The notes beneath the pieces were generated by a model. It was not told the origin of the DNA. It saw nothing but the letters and a program-made list of their open reading frames with translations, and did not search any database. This document shows, piece after piece, positions 1-9,640 of a DNA stretch of 64,000 bases; the stretch's first letter is position 1, and every line of letters begins with the position of its first letter. This stretch comes from Gracilariopsis chorda (Eukaryota > Rhodophyta > Florideophyceae > Gracilariales > Gracilariaceae): NCBI GenBank assembly GCA_003194525.1, contig NBIV01000055.1, positions 62,001-126,000 on the forward strand, given 5' to 3'. Both the position numbers and the translations under genes were made by a program.

Positions 1-2457
1 CCTTTGCCGACCCCTAAAAAGCATCTACAATCGGGTGCACTGGAAGAAACTGATGGTAGTCCCCCAAGCACAGAGATAATTGGAGAGGTTGACGAGAGTG
101 AAACTCACGATGGAGAGCACTCTGGGGATAAAAGCACCACGATCCCACGGCTTTCAATGAATCCTTTTGAATCTAAACTGGACACCAACATTGACCCCGT
201 GAGAAACATTTCCCAATCTAGTGATGAGGAGCACTCAGAACCCATAGAGAACGACATGGAAAACAAATCACCAATCCAACTTCATCTTGATAAGTATGAC
301 GAGACAACACGAGAGCAATCAGTAGTCGCCATTACGCCACAAAGACCAACAAGTGTGATAACCCTACATAACAAGACCGTGGAGGAGAGGCTAACTAGTG
401 AGCTTTTGCTAGTAGTTCAAGGCGAAAACGGCGCAATCATTACGTTCCAGGAACCTGGCGATTCTGAAGCGGTGTCATTATCTCTACCGACGGGCACAAG
501 TCTATCATTACCGATGCGGGATATCATACAATGCGTCGCAGAGATTGGCTTTCTCTTTCGTATAATCCGCAAACGAGTGGAGCTAGATCATGAAGACCAG
601 AACGGTGTAGTTTCCAAAAACATGTGTAGAGCTATCGTGCGCGAAATGGATACATACTACCGTAGCTTGATAACCCTTAGAGGTGCAAGTGATATTTCCG
701 AGCTGCAAGAAAGCGGAAAGTTAACATTACGGAAGATTTACGTATGGGCCGAGCGAGAAAAGCCTCGACTGAGGTGGCTTGCACGTCTCTGTGAAGAAAC
801 TCGACCGCTGAGGGGCGGTCAAATTCTCGCACACTTGAGAAAGAGGCGAGGGTCTTATGTTGGGGCAGAGATCCGTGATATGATGTCACGCATACTCACA
901 AGTACTGCAGCTCCGATCAATCGCATGTTGGTAAGATGGCTTTCAGAAGGCGTTCTTTACGACGACGATGATGAGTTCTTCATCACGAAAGACCCAAAGG
1001 TTGCAGCAACGATGAAACCTGCTCCTCATACAGCTGCAATGTTAATGGAAGAAGGAGGTATCTCCCACGGACTGGCAGGGGGGCCAAACGAGGCCTCTAC
1101 TGCAAGTCATCGAATATGGTGGGGCTTGTTCAGGCTGCGGAAACATATGTTTCCGGGAGGTATTGACCCAGCCCTAGCTCAGAAGGCCCTTATGACAGGA
1201 AAATCTATAGCTTTTCTGCGACGGTGCTGTGGAGATGGGGAATGGGTGGATTACTCTCATGCCCCATTGGTTACTTCATTGACCGATGGTGACCGGCCAC
1301 TGTTCGATGCAGATCCGAGATTCCACAAGGATGCTCTTAGAGAAGTTATTGATAAGACGAGAACCTCCGCCAGCAGGCGGCTGAAAGAATTATTCTTTGA
1401 GAAATTCGATTTGAGCTATCATTTTGGCGCGATCAAGAGGTATTTGCTTCTTTCTCAAGGAGATTTCACTCAAGCCCTCATGGATGGACTGGCTCCTATA
1501 CTAGACAGTACTGGTGATATACTTCGGAGCAACTTGACCGGGTTTGTTGATGCAGCCCTGCAGTCATCCTCAAGTTTCAATGATGATACTGATCAGGAGA
1601 TTCTGGAACGTCTTGACGTCCAATTGGTGTCTCTGAATGAGAAAAGCAGAGTAGGTTGGGATTTATTCACACTAACATATCGAGTTGAAGATGCTCCTCT
1701 GAATACAATATTCTCCGTCAAGGTGATGGATGCGTACCTGCTAATATTTCGGTTTTTGTGGCAGCTTAAACGCTTGGATCACTTGATGGTCAGTGCGTAC
1801 ATGAATCTACGTGATTTGGACGAACGAAGGAGACTTCGATATCTGACGAATCGAAGCGATGTAGAGCTATCTAAGGAGGTGAACGCTCTCCTGAAACGAC
1901 TTCACTTTCTTAGAATGAAGATGACACACTTGGTGCATAATTTGCAGCACTACTGCACCGTGGAAGTGCTCGAAGGTTCTTGGTCAGTCCTAGAACGTGA
2001 AATGAAGGGAGCTGATGATCTAGATGGAATGATTTATGCGCATTCAAAATATCTAACGGTTATCAAAGATCGAACGCTTTTGTCAGACCGGAGCAGGTAC
2101 GTAGCTATAGAGCTGCAGAAAGTACTGGACGCTGTGTTCGACTTTGACCAGTTGCAGCTTCAAGTATGCATGTACGTACAAAAGCACCACCTGACGAGGA
2201 CACAACATGAGAAGATAGCCCCAGATGAAGATGATATATTTAACGAACTGATAAGACACGTAGAGCACCTTGAAACTACGTATCTGAACTGCTTTAACCG
2301 CTTCCTGAACGTTCTGAAGACACACTCCAAGCTGGTTGATACCTGTATCTTTTTGGTATCCCGTCTGGACTACAACGAGTATTATACGAGGCATGCGTCG
2401 CAGAGAACAAAAAGGGATGAAGTGGAAAACTTCGACAAACAAGAGGTAAAGACATAA
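1..2457 (+). CDS. Gamma-tubulin complex component, GCP2-like (5' partial)
   Basis: Spc97/Spc98 (GCP) family protein of the gamma-tubulin complex that nucleates microtubules. The frame is open to the left window edge, and its first in-window start-like codon is only a TTG, so the true N-terminus lies outside. The visible ~818 residues start with an acidic, Ser/Thr-rich disordered stretch (~1-110). GRIP1- and GRIP2-type helical domains follow, with family hallmarks such as RIWWGLFRLRKHMFPGG (around 1110-1160), GKSIAFLRRCCGDGEW (1198-1245), the KRYLLLSQGDF segment (around 1435) and YRVEDAPLNTIF...YLLIFRFLWQLKRL (1680-1775). The last is the gamma-tubulin-binding GRIP2 start. Family membership is clear; the GCP2 rather than GCP3 assignment rests on the overall match of these motifs. 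Next gene is on the same strand, ~670 bp downstream. Confidence 0.88.
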   Translation, partial: PLPTPKKHLQSGALEETDGSPPSTEIIGEVDESETHDGEHSGDKSTTIPRLSMNPFESKLDTNIDPVRNISQSSDEEHSEPIENDMENKSPIQLHLDKYDETTREQSVVAITPQRPTSVITLHNKTVEERLTSELLLVVQGENGAIITFQEPGDSEAVSLSLPTGTSLSLPMRDIIQCVAEIGFLFRIIRKRVELDHEDQNGVVSKNMCRAIVREMDTYYRSLITLRGASDISELQESGKLTLRKIYVWAEREKPRLRWLARLCEETRPLRGGQILAHLRKRRGSYVGAEIRDMMSRILTSTAAPINRMLVRWLSEGVLYDDDDEFFITKDPKVAATMKPAPHTAAMLMEEGGISHGLAGGPNEASTASHRIWWGLFRLRKHMFPGGIDPALAQKALMTGKSIAFLRRCCGDGEWVDYSHAPLVTSLTDGDRPLFDADPRFHKDALREVIDKTRTSASRRLKELFFEKFDLSYHFGAIKRYLLLSQGDFTQALMDGLAPILDSTGDILRSNLTGFVDAALQSSSSFNDDTDQEILERLDVQLVSLNEKSRVGWDLFTLTYRVEDAPLNTIFSVKVMDAYLLIFRFLWQLKRLDHLMVSAYMNLRDLDERRRLRYLTNRSDVELSKEVNALLKRLHFLRMKMTHLVHNLQHYCTVEVLEGSWSVLEREMKGADDLDGMIYAHSKYLTVIKDRTLLSDRSRYVAIELQKVLDAVFDFDQLQLQVCMYVQKHHLTRTQHEKIAPDEDDIFNELIRHVEHLETTYLNCFNRFLNVLKTHSKLVDTCIFLVSRLDYNEYYTRHASQRTKRDEVENFDKQEVKT

Positions 2458-3129
2458 CGAACTGCTTGCTCTGTAAAGAACTTGGAAAGTTCGAAAACCT
2501 ATGGAGGGCCCGAAGTTGAGTGCTCTGTTTCTGCACGTTTCGCAGGGCAGGACTCGAGACGTTCGACAGCACACCAAAGACACCAATACCAAAGATAGCC
2601 TTTACAAATGTCGTAATGTGGTTATGCAAAAGTCGCGCCATGTTCCTTCGGATCAGCACGCCTGTCACATGACTGAAGAGCACCTTTAGAATAACATTTG
2701 TAACGTGAAGCCAAAAGGAAGGCGAAGTTGTATTTGCCAATACTGCTAAGCATGAGAACAGCCAGATCACATGCGGTCACGAGTTCAAATGATTCGCGGG
2801 CGGTACGTTGCAGGACAAGAAGCGGGATGCATATGTTCTAATGTGGCCTTATTAGTCCGAAAACCCACATTTCAAATTTGAACGGGTCGACGATTATTTT
2901 GGCGCTTTGCGCGCAAGGAGGAACGATTCTGGACTCCGGTCATGTGTGACTCCCTTAGAGCTGTGGTGCGGCGACTCAACAAGCACCGTAGCGCTCGTAC
3001 TCGTTGGTAGCTTGGCGCCACTTTCACAACCGCTTCCCTTTCCCACCCATCCAAAACCAGTGACCATCTTCCGCTTCACATGCACAGGGCACAGCGCAGA
3101 TTTCGCGTTCAACTTCTCAAGCTTTCCTC
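2458..3129. other. Intergenic, GCP2-like to WD40 gene
   Basis: About 670 bp with only short overlapping frames that lack domain-like sequence. It should hold the 3' UTR of the upstream gene and the promoter/5' UTR of the WD40/coiled-coil gene. Pyrimidine-rich stretches (3030-3060 and 3110-3125) precede the ATG at 3130. No repeat or RNA gene was recognised. Confidence 0.5.
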
Positions 3130-6100
3130 ATGACTACAACTGTCAACCTCGCTTCCCACGTCTGGGCTATCAGCTCTGATGGAACTCTACGCCATACCTC
3201 GATTACGAACATAGAATGGCAAACAATTAAGGGTCTTTCTGCTCCTCCATCTGTCATCGGAGCTTGTGAACAATATAACGCTATCTACGCAGCCTGCAAA
3301 GACGGATTTATTCATGCGCTTGATCCCGAGTCTGGAACCATACGGCAAACTACTCCAACTCGATTGCATGAACTCCCGCTGTGTATGTTGCCGCTTGGGA
3401 TGGAGAACGCTCTCTTTGTAGGCTTCAAAGACGGAGCAATTGTGCGTCTGCATCTCAACACCCTTGAATTCGATTGCATGCTAGGGATCGGCGTTGAACA
3501 TGCTGCCGCCGTTCATGCGTTAGATGCGGATGAAAGGTTCCTATATTCTGGTGGCTACGACGGCACAATCCTCGTATGGGATTTGAGAGAAGCCAACGCT
3601 GTACGCGAAATATCGATGCCGTCTGCGCCAATACAAAGTCTCCTGCGCGTCAATGCGGCGCTTTGGATTGGCCTGGCGAACGGTGCCGTGGAGGTATACG
3701 ATATTTTTGGTGAAGACACGAATGGAATCGAGTGTATAGCCCGAAAATCGCCTCACGATACCCCCATTGTAGACCTAGTGCGAATTGGGGAGCATGAAGT
3801 TTGGTCTGTATCCAAACCTGGCTCAGCGTTTGTAAATCTCGATATTGGGCCATCACAAGCGCCACAATATTCCAAAAACAGCAACGTTGCTGTTTGGGAT
3901 GTTCGAGACTTTACGTTCCAAATGTCTGAGCTTCTAACTAGCAATGACATACTTTCGGTTACTATTCTCGACAGACAGCCTTTCGAACAAGTCTCTTTCA
4001 TGGCTCTTTCTGAGAGGCACGGAACACAAATTCTATCGACAAAAGCTCGGGGCCTCACGTCTGACGAAGCTGTAGAGAACACTGAGATCCGCGTCATGGA
4101 ACTCGAACAGCAACTCGCAGATGCCAATGATGAGATCGACGCATTACGGGCATCTGGGTACTATGTCAAGACCCCAGAACACACCCGCAGAAGTGACGAC
4201 GTTCCCGCTGACGAAATCACCGAAGTCCTCGCAGAACCTTTGCGAGCGACAATGTCACATACGGACGAAGGGGATTCAAGAAGGTATGGAGAGAATCCTG
4301 CAAATGAAATGACCGTCTCAGAGCCGTACATGACGCCCTTGGCAATGAAGAATGAGCGCAGAGAATGTCTTAAGACTTCCTTACATCGCCTGTCAGAGTT
4401 CCTGGTATCGCTTTTGGCCGATGAGGTTTTGTCGCCCCACGAGTATGGACCTACAGAACCGTCAGAAATAAGGAAAACAATAGCTGAAATCACGAAAGAG
4501 CTTGACCACAGCAAGCAGCTCATTGATCTATGTGAAGGAGACTATTCTGATAATACGGGATCAAGTGCACCAAACGAAAACGATCCTGGAGTGCTTCGAA
4601 CCCCTCAGAAAAATGAGAATTTAAGGAAAACAGTTTCTGAGCTTCAGAAGAAGCTTGAAGAAGAGACGGACAAAAACCGACGTCTTCAGAAGGAGTATGA
4701 AGTTGTTTCGAAAGAGCGCAACTTGTTTGCCGAGGACATCAAGCAGCTCAAGTCCCAAACTGAAAACACAATGTCGTCGCTCGGGGGTATCATACGTGAT
4801 CGAACTTCGACTCTGGGAGCAAAAGACGCTCTCATTAGCGAACTGCGGAAGGAAATCCAAGAACTCGGACGCGAATGCAATGAAGAGAAGTCGCGAAGAC
4901 ATGCTATGGAGAAGTCCTTGGATGAGAAATTCGAAAACTTGTCGAGAGCTGCAGAACAAACGGCAAAGACATTTGAAGAACAGCTCATCGCCGCTTACGA
5001 TAAAATAGAGAGAAAATCTATCGAGATTCAGTCTCAGAAGGATACCCTGAGAGCCGCGGAGCGACAAGTTGAGTACATGAAGGTGGCAAATCAGGCATTG
5101 GAAAAGAAGAGTGAGAGTCTTGAGAAGGAGGTAGAAAAGACGTTGGAAGGCCTCGAGCAACTTCGGTTAGAGCACGATGCAAAGGATGCCCTTATGCAAA
5201 CAGAGCATAACGCAACGATTGCTGCTTTGAAAGAGGACCATATCCGTGAAATGGAACTGCTCCGAAAGAGTCGCGTGAACGTGGATGAGAAGAATGCATT
5301 ACTGCGACAAGATTCGGAGACAGAACGAAGAAGTGCTGAGACTGTTCTTCATTCTGTAAAATTAAGACTGGAGCAGACAGAAAGAGATCTCCAAAGGTCA
5401 CGGTCGCAGGCAGATTCCTTAGAGGCTCGCTATCGGCAGCGATGTCAAGAGCTAGAAACAGCACTGCAAGAAGTGAAAAAGAGACTTGCAAGTGAAAAGT
5501 CGTCATGGGAATTCAACATTCAACAAGCAGAAAATAAAGCTCAGCTGGAGCTTCGTGACACTCTTTTTCGACGTGAGGAGGAGTTGCGAGATAGAGAATC
5601 AGTCATCGACCGGCTCGAGAAGCGCTTGCAGGAGTGCAGGGCCAAAGATTTCGACCAAAGCCAGATCATTAAGGAGCTGCGTGAAGAAAGTAGTGACCTG
5701 CAGGCTGAACGGAAGCTGCTTTTAGAAGAAATCGAGCACCGTCGGAGAGCAGAATCCCTGTTCCAAAAGGAAGCGGAGAAGATGACATTTGTCATTAACA
5801 ACCTTCGCAAGGCAGCCGAAGAACTGGAAGAGTCATTCAACAGTGCTGATGCAGAAAACAACACATTGCGAGCAGAGATTGATGAACTTTACGACAAGCT
5901 TCGAGCGAGGGAGCATCGCATCAGAGAGCTTGAAAGTAAGGTCAAAGTGTCAAGGGCTTACGCGGGCGACGGTGGCGACAGTGAGGACGATATCAACCAA
6001 GCAAAGATTGCGCTTCTGGAGTCCGCAAACTGCGAAATCGAGCGACTTTGCGAACAAATCGAGGCACTCGAGAAAACGCATAGAGCGCAGGAGAAAGAAC

Positions 6101-6828
6101 TTCAAGAGCTTCGGGAAGCGGTTTCATTACGTGACGAGACGATTCGGCTGAAGAATGCTAGGTTAGATGCAGCTACCGAAAACCGCGAACTGCAACCTAT
6201 CGATTCGCCTGGATTATCCATGACTGTGACACCTATTGCGCAGAATTTGTCTGGGGATAGAGGCGCGATGCTTAGGAACCAATCGCGAGCCGCTGTTGCG
6301 GCATGGATGTTCCAGAGTGCATCTTCTACGCGAAGCAAGGTGGCTCTGAACAACACGCTACTAGAGTTACATGAAGGAGTGACAAGCACACATGAACGGC
6401 TGCGTGATTTAACGAACATGGCACGAAAGTACAAGCAACTGGCCCAGCTACACCTTGAAGTACTGCCCATACTACACGAACTGGAACGCGAACTGTACCG
6501 GATATCCAAGAAGGAGAGGACGTATGAAAGGGATCTCTGTTTGGCAAGAGGTGTTGTTCAAAGTGCTATTGCTCAGTACTATTCCGCTTCAGAGAAACGG
6601 GCGTTGCTTCATGAGTGTGACGAGTCTCTGTACGAACCGTCGCCAAGGCGGTATGCTGCTATGATCGATACGCTTGCCGAGTTACAACTTAGACGGAAAG
6701 GGCTGTTTCGGGGGTCGAGAAATTCACCCGCAGCAAGTGATAGGGCGTCTGCAAATGTTGGAGCCGGGTGTGGAAGTGTAGAGTTTCTTGGTACACAAGC
6801 CACACGGCGGCTACTTACGTTTAATTAA
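3130..6828 (+). CDS. WD40-repeat plus long coiled-coil protein
   Basis: 1232-residue single-exon protein. Residues ~1-310 form a WD40-type beta-propeller: repeated units such as LYSGGYDGTILVWDLREA (around 3540-3600) and a later VAVWDVRD end in WD-like dipeptides. From ~320 a coiled coil runs almost continuously to ~1000, rich in Glu, Lys, Arg, Gln and Leu, with a Ser/Thr/Pro-rich break at ~340-480. The last ~200 residues are helical with a basic, Ser-rich tail. This layout fits a cytoskeletal, centrosomal or trafficking scaffold. The product is not identified by name. The 5' neighbour is a gamma-tubulin complex gene, and NEDD1-type gamma-tubulin recruiters also combine an N-terminal WD40 propeller with C-terminal helices, but they are much shorter; a functional link is only a hypothesis. 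The first ATG after a pyrimidine-rich leader was used. Confidence 0.8.
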   Translation: MTTTVNLASHVWAISSDGTLRHTSITNIEWQTIKGLSAPPSVIGACEQYNAIYAACKDGFIHALDPESGTIRQTTPTRLHELPLCMLPLGMENALFVGFKDGAIVRLHLNTLEFDCMLGIGVEHAAAVHALDADERFLYSGGYDGTILVWDLREANAVREISMPSAPIQSLLRVNAALWIGLANGAVEVYDIFGEDTNGIECIARKSPHDTPIVDLVRIGEHEVWSVSKPGSAFVNLDIGPSQAPQYSKNSNVAVWDVRDFTFQMSELLTSNDILSVTILDRQPFEQVSFMALSERHGTQILSTKARGLTSDEAVENTEIRVMELEQQLADANDEIDALRASGYYVKTPEHTRRSDDVPADEITEVLAEPLRATMSHTDEGDSRRYGENPANEMTVSEPYMTPLAMKNERRECLKTSLHRLSEFLVSLLADEVLSPHEYGPTEPSEIRKTIAEITKELDHSKQLIDLCEGDYSDNTGSSAPNENDPGVLRTPQKNENLRKTVSELQKKLEEETDKNRRLQKEYEVVSKERNLFAEDIKQLKSQTENTMSSLGGIIRDRTSTLGAKDALISELRKEIQELGRECNEEKSRRHAMEKSLDEKFENLSRAAEQTAKTFEEQLIAAYDKIERKSIEIQSQKDTLRAAERQVEYMKVANQALEKKSESLEKEVEKTLEGLEQLRLEHDAKDALMQTEHNATIAALKEDHIREMELLRKSRVNVDEKNALLRQDSETERRSAETVLHSVKLRLEQTERDLQRSRSQADSLEARYRQRCQELETALQEVKKRLASEKSSWEFNIQQAENKAQLELRDTLFRREEELRDRESVIDRLEKRLQECRAKDFDQSQIIKELREESSDLQAERKLLLEEIEHRRRAESLFQKEAEKMTFVINNLRKAAEELEESFNSADAENNTLRAEIDELYDKLRAREHRIRELESKVKVSRAYAGDGGDSEDDINQAKIALLESANCEIERLCEQIEALEKTHRAQEKELQELREAVSLRDETIRLKNARLDAATENRELQPIDSPGLSMTVTPIAQNLSGDRGAMLRNQSRAAVAAWMFQSASSTRSKVALNNTLLELHEGVTSTHERLRDLTNMARKYKQLAQLHLEVLPILHELERELYRISKKERTYERDLCLARGVVQSAIAQYYSASEKRALLHECDESLYEPSPRRYAAMIDTLAELQLRRKGLFRGSRNSPAASDRASANVGAGCGSVEFLGTQATRRLLTFN

Positions 6829-6899
6829 AGCACACCCTTTGTACAAGACGGAAGACAGACACATGATTATGATGATGATGACGAATGGCAAATAGTGCG

Positions 6900-7589
6900 T
6901 TATTCCGTGGTAAGTTTGGAGACCTCAGCAATTAGGCGTTCCTTTGCAAGATGGTCACCTGCAAAGTGTTCTGCGTGACACATTCGGACGACACCGTGCT
7001 TATCGATGAGTATGGTACCCCCTTGTTGGAAAGGATCTTTGGGTATTCTCGACCATGTTTGTGGGTTGCCCTCTCTGAAACTGTTGACCATCTTGCCGAG
7101 CGCTGGTAGGTTAAATGTTGTCAAGAGGCCGGCCTTAAAGCCCAACGCTTTGTACGTGCGTCGATCCGGGTCGGTGAACAAGTGATCTGTCCAGCCAATC
7201 TCTTCGCGAAAATCGCGGGCTTGGGCAGGTGTGCCGCAGCCCACGAGGGCGACGTTTATAGGGCCGTGTTGGCGGAGTTGTGGAAGAATCGATTTCCAGT
7301 CTGATGCCTGCTTCTTGCAGAGCGTGCAGCCAAAGTGACGGAGCCAGCCCAGCAGAACGGCGTGGCCGCTTGCGTTGTGCGAGGAGACATGGTCGATTAA
7401 GCAGATTTGGACGTTTTGCGGGGTGAGGACTGTGCTCTGTTGGCTGTCGGCAAACAGTGAACGGAAGGCTGTTTGGGTTGCGGGGAGAGCGGATGCTCTT
7501 GGCTTTCTGCGCGTCGATAGCTGTCTCCGCGGGGAACGGGATTGAAGGCGGGGGAAGAATTGGGGAAGGAAGGTGGTCTGTTGTGTCAT
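6900..7589 (-). CDS. PRXL2-type peroxiredoxin-like thioredoxin-fold protein
   Basis: AhpC/TSA-like antioxidant family (PRXL2/FAM213 type), a predicted thiol redox protein. From the Met at 7589 it has 229 residues. The N-terminus is rich in Arg, Ser and Pro with few acids, as in an organelle transit peptide. The thioredoxin-fold core carries the CxxC motif in FGCTLCKKQA (about 7315-7335), then VALVGCGTPAQARDF, the TDPDRRTYKALGFK segment and QQGGTILIDKHGVVRM, all typical of this family. An upstream in-frame ATG at 7673 would add 28 residues; the lower Met gives the more convincing transit sequence. Tail-to-tail with the WD40 gene (71 bp gap). Confidence 0.8.
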   Translation of the reverse strand: MTQQTTFLPQFFPRLQSRSPRRQLSTRRKPRASALPATQTAFRSLFADSQQSTVLTPQNVQICLIDHVSSHNASGHAVLLGWLRHFGCTLCKKQASDWKSILPQLRQHGPINVALVGCGTPAQARDFREEIGWTDHLFTDPDRRTYKALGFKAGLLTTFNLPALGKMVNSFREGNPQTWSRIPKDPFQQGGTILIDKHGVVRMCHAEHFAGDHLAKERLIAEVSKLTTE

Positions 7590-7673
7590 TTGAGTTGCGT
7601 ATGATTCGCTTTGGTACCTTCGACACCGAGCGCGATTTCCAGCAGTGGCCTCTGTGCTGCCGCACAAGGGCAA

Positions 7674-8560
7674 GAGGGACAGCAGGAGATAAGGGTTACT
7701 GTAACAACAGCAGAATGCAGAATAAGGGTTATTTATACTACCAAAGATACATAATAGGTGGAAACGGATTCATGGGCGCGTTTGAGGACGGACCGCAAAG
7801 TTGGATTTGTTGGTTGCTCATTATTTTGTATTATAGGATGGCATGGCGATCCCAGACGGATGGGTGTAGTGATTTAAGACCAGAACCAGACAAGTATGAC
7901 ACGCGGCGGGTTGGACTGCGTCGCTAGCTGTTTCATTTGTCATGCTGCGCGCAAATTTGTGCTTGTCCGCACGTGAGGTTTGGAAGCGCGAGCTGCTGAT
8001 GGTATCTGTCACAAAGGTATGCTCCTCTGCGAGATGTACACTCCAGCGGTTGCGGAGGTGGTGGTGAAGGTTGTCAATTGACAATGGTTCCAAGCGGGAG
8101 TTGAGTGCAATAAACACAGCAAAAAGAAGGGTATCGAAACTGGGCAGGTTGTGCAAAGGGCGCATTGCGCATCGAGAGCATGGCCCACACACAGCCGCAG
8201 GTACAGCAGCTGCATGTACGTTTCGGTTGCGTTAGACGTACGCATGAAGTGGTTACCGGTTGAGAACAAAAATGCCGAACGATCGCAAGTTGAATGACAA
8301 AAGGCATTGGTACAAACAGCCCTTTATACGAGTTTAGATGTTTGATTGACTATCGCTTACAAGCACACATGCAGCCCAGTGGGTGATTTGTTACAAAGCA
8401 CACAGGCGTACACACTAAATTACAAAGTGTTTCCAAACGCAAGAGGAGGCCAAAACCAAAAACTAAGGAACAGCTCTTCTTTTGCTTGCGAGGTGAGTAG
8501 CACACCTCGACGCACCAGCGCAAATCCGCCGTCTGAAACAAGAACAACACAAATATGAAA
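7674..8560. other. Intergenic, no gene recognised
   Basis: About 890 bp upstream of the PRXL2-type gene. Short open frames exist on both strands, but none shows a domain, a transit peptide or biased composition that would support a gene. Confidence 0.4.
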
Positions 8561-9223
8561 TCATTCCTGTCGCAACGAGCTCAACAGCAGCTCTTTGACG
8601 TAAAGAGAGCGCATTCTAGCGCGGTGATTCGTAGGCAGTTTTAAAGGCGGTTGCGACAACGCCTCATTTCGGGCAGTCGTCACACAACTAGCTTCCTTCA
8701 CATGATGCTCGTCCCCTGCGGACACAAGCTCTGCAGCGGGGATAGCAGCCAAATCAACAGCGGCACTTTCAAACTCGGAGCGTTTGCGAAGGGGCTTTTC
8801 AGAAGCGACGGCAGCAGCAGCGGCAGCAGCAGCGGCAGCGGCAGCGGCAGCGGCAACGGCAGTAGCACTGTTGCTACTAATCGTACAGGTCAACGGTTGA
8901 AAACCACAGTTGTCGCACGAAGCGCACGGCACGGACAGAGGCGAACTTGGTGTCGGTTCACATGCACACGCGTTGCAAGTCATCAGGCTGAGCGACTCTA
9001 CCCTTTTTGTTCTCTGGTGTGGAGATGCTGCGCGCCTTTTGGTTTCTGGGGAGGGGGGGGGGGAAGGGAAGGGGACACGCAACGCGCCACGGGAAGCTTT
9101 GTGCAGCGCACAACGTCCGCACCGCGCTCTTGTACTTTGCGAGCGCGCTACAGCGCCACGCGCTGTCAACCTTCCATGCGCCACTTCGAGCGCATCGTGC
9201 GCTGCAATGCAATTCGTGGCCAC
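8561..9223 (-). CDS. Possible Cys- and Ala-rich protein, unrecognised
   Basis: 220-codon open frame divergent from the bS21-like gene at 9401, with a promoter-like GGTACC cluster between them. Its middle has a cysteine-rich stretch (MTCNACACEP...CASCDNCGFQ, about 8890-8980), then a polyalanine run encoded by a GCN microsatellite (8805-8875), then an ordinary-looking C-terminal segment. The opposite strand is also open across much of the interval because of the triplet repeat, so this may be chance. An internal Met at about 8978 would give a shorter protein starting at the Cys-rich region. No family recognised. Confidence 0.3.
   Translation of the reverse strand: MATNCIAAHDALEVAHGRLTARGAVARSQSTRARCGRCALHKASRGALRVPFPSPPPSPETKRRAASPHQRTKRVESLSLMTCNACACEPTPSSPLSVPCASCDNCGFQPLTCTISSNSATAVAAAAAAAAAAAAAAAVASEKPLRKRSEFESAAVDLAAIPAAELVSAGDEHHVKEASCVTTARNEALSQPPLKLPTNHRARMRSLYVKELLLSSLRQE
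8805..8875. repeat. GCA/GCG triplet microsatellite
   Basis: Run of CAG/CGG-type triplets, interrupted near the end by AAC and AGT variants. It encodes polyalanine on the minus strand (inside the possible 8561-9223 gene) or Gly/Ser on the plus strand. Confidence 0.85.
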
Positions 9224-9295
9224 GTGCCCGTCAGACTGTTTACACTGTCATTTTCTTGGCGTGATGCGACCCAACGGGGATGACGGGCTAACTGC

Positions 9296-9343
9296 TACCC
9301 TTGGTACGGTACCAAAGGTATCCCTACCGTTGGTTGGTACACA
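9296..9343. promoter_or_regulatory. Promoter-like GGTACC/TACCCTTGGTAC cluster
   Basis: The stretch holds CTACCCTTGGTACGGTACC, then AAAGGTATCCCTACCG and TTGGTTGGTAC: four versions of a (T)ACCNTTGGTAC-like word in 48 bp. It lies between a possible minus-strand gene (start 9223) and the bS21-like gene (start 9401). The same word recurs in front of several other genes (14664, 21058, 42691, 47361). A promoter role is inferred from position and recurrence only. Confidence 0.45.
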
Positions 9344-9400
9344 CGATCTGCGTCCGCTTCGTCGCGCCCGATCGAGCGTTAGGATAGAGGACGCGTCAAC

Positions 9401-9625
9401 ATGAACTTCTTATTGCGCGTGGGAAGACGCGGCGGCGACGAAATCATGCGCACTGCCCATAAAATGCTGGCGCAGTCGCGATCGCGCTTCTCTAAGAAGC
9501 CGAGGCACGAGAAGCCCGCCATGCGCCGACGTCGCGAGGCCAGCCAGGCCGTACGTCGCGCCGATCGCTCACAGCTCCTCTCCAACCTGCGCGTCGTCAT
9601 GACACGCAAGGCTCGTGGATTCTAA
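9401..9625 (+). CDS. Small ribosomal subunit protein bS21-like, probably mitochondrial
   Basis: 74-residue, very basic protein. The segment RSRFSKKPRHEKPAMRRRRE matches the core of bacterial/organellar bS21, in which a short helix is followed by Y/H-EKPS-x-RRR and a basic tail. A mitochondrial or plastid small-subunit ribosomal protein is therefore likely. The N-terminus (MNFLLRVGRRGGDE) could serve as a minimal mitochondrial targeting sequence. The stop lies only 15 bp from the stop of the convergent SDR gene. The alternative, a basic mini-protein of unknown role, cannot be excluded because the family is short. Confidence 0.55.
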   Translation: MNFLLRVGRRGGDEIMRTAHKMLAQSRSRFSKKPRHEKPAMRRRREASQAVRRADRSQLLSNLRVVMTRKARGF

Positions 9626-9640
9626 CTTCTCAATGCCATG

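Noticed and set aside
8651..9283. 210-codon plus-strand frame over the triplet repeat
   Set aside because: Opened by the GCA repeat and a homopolymer G tract; lacks domain-like sequence.
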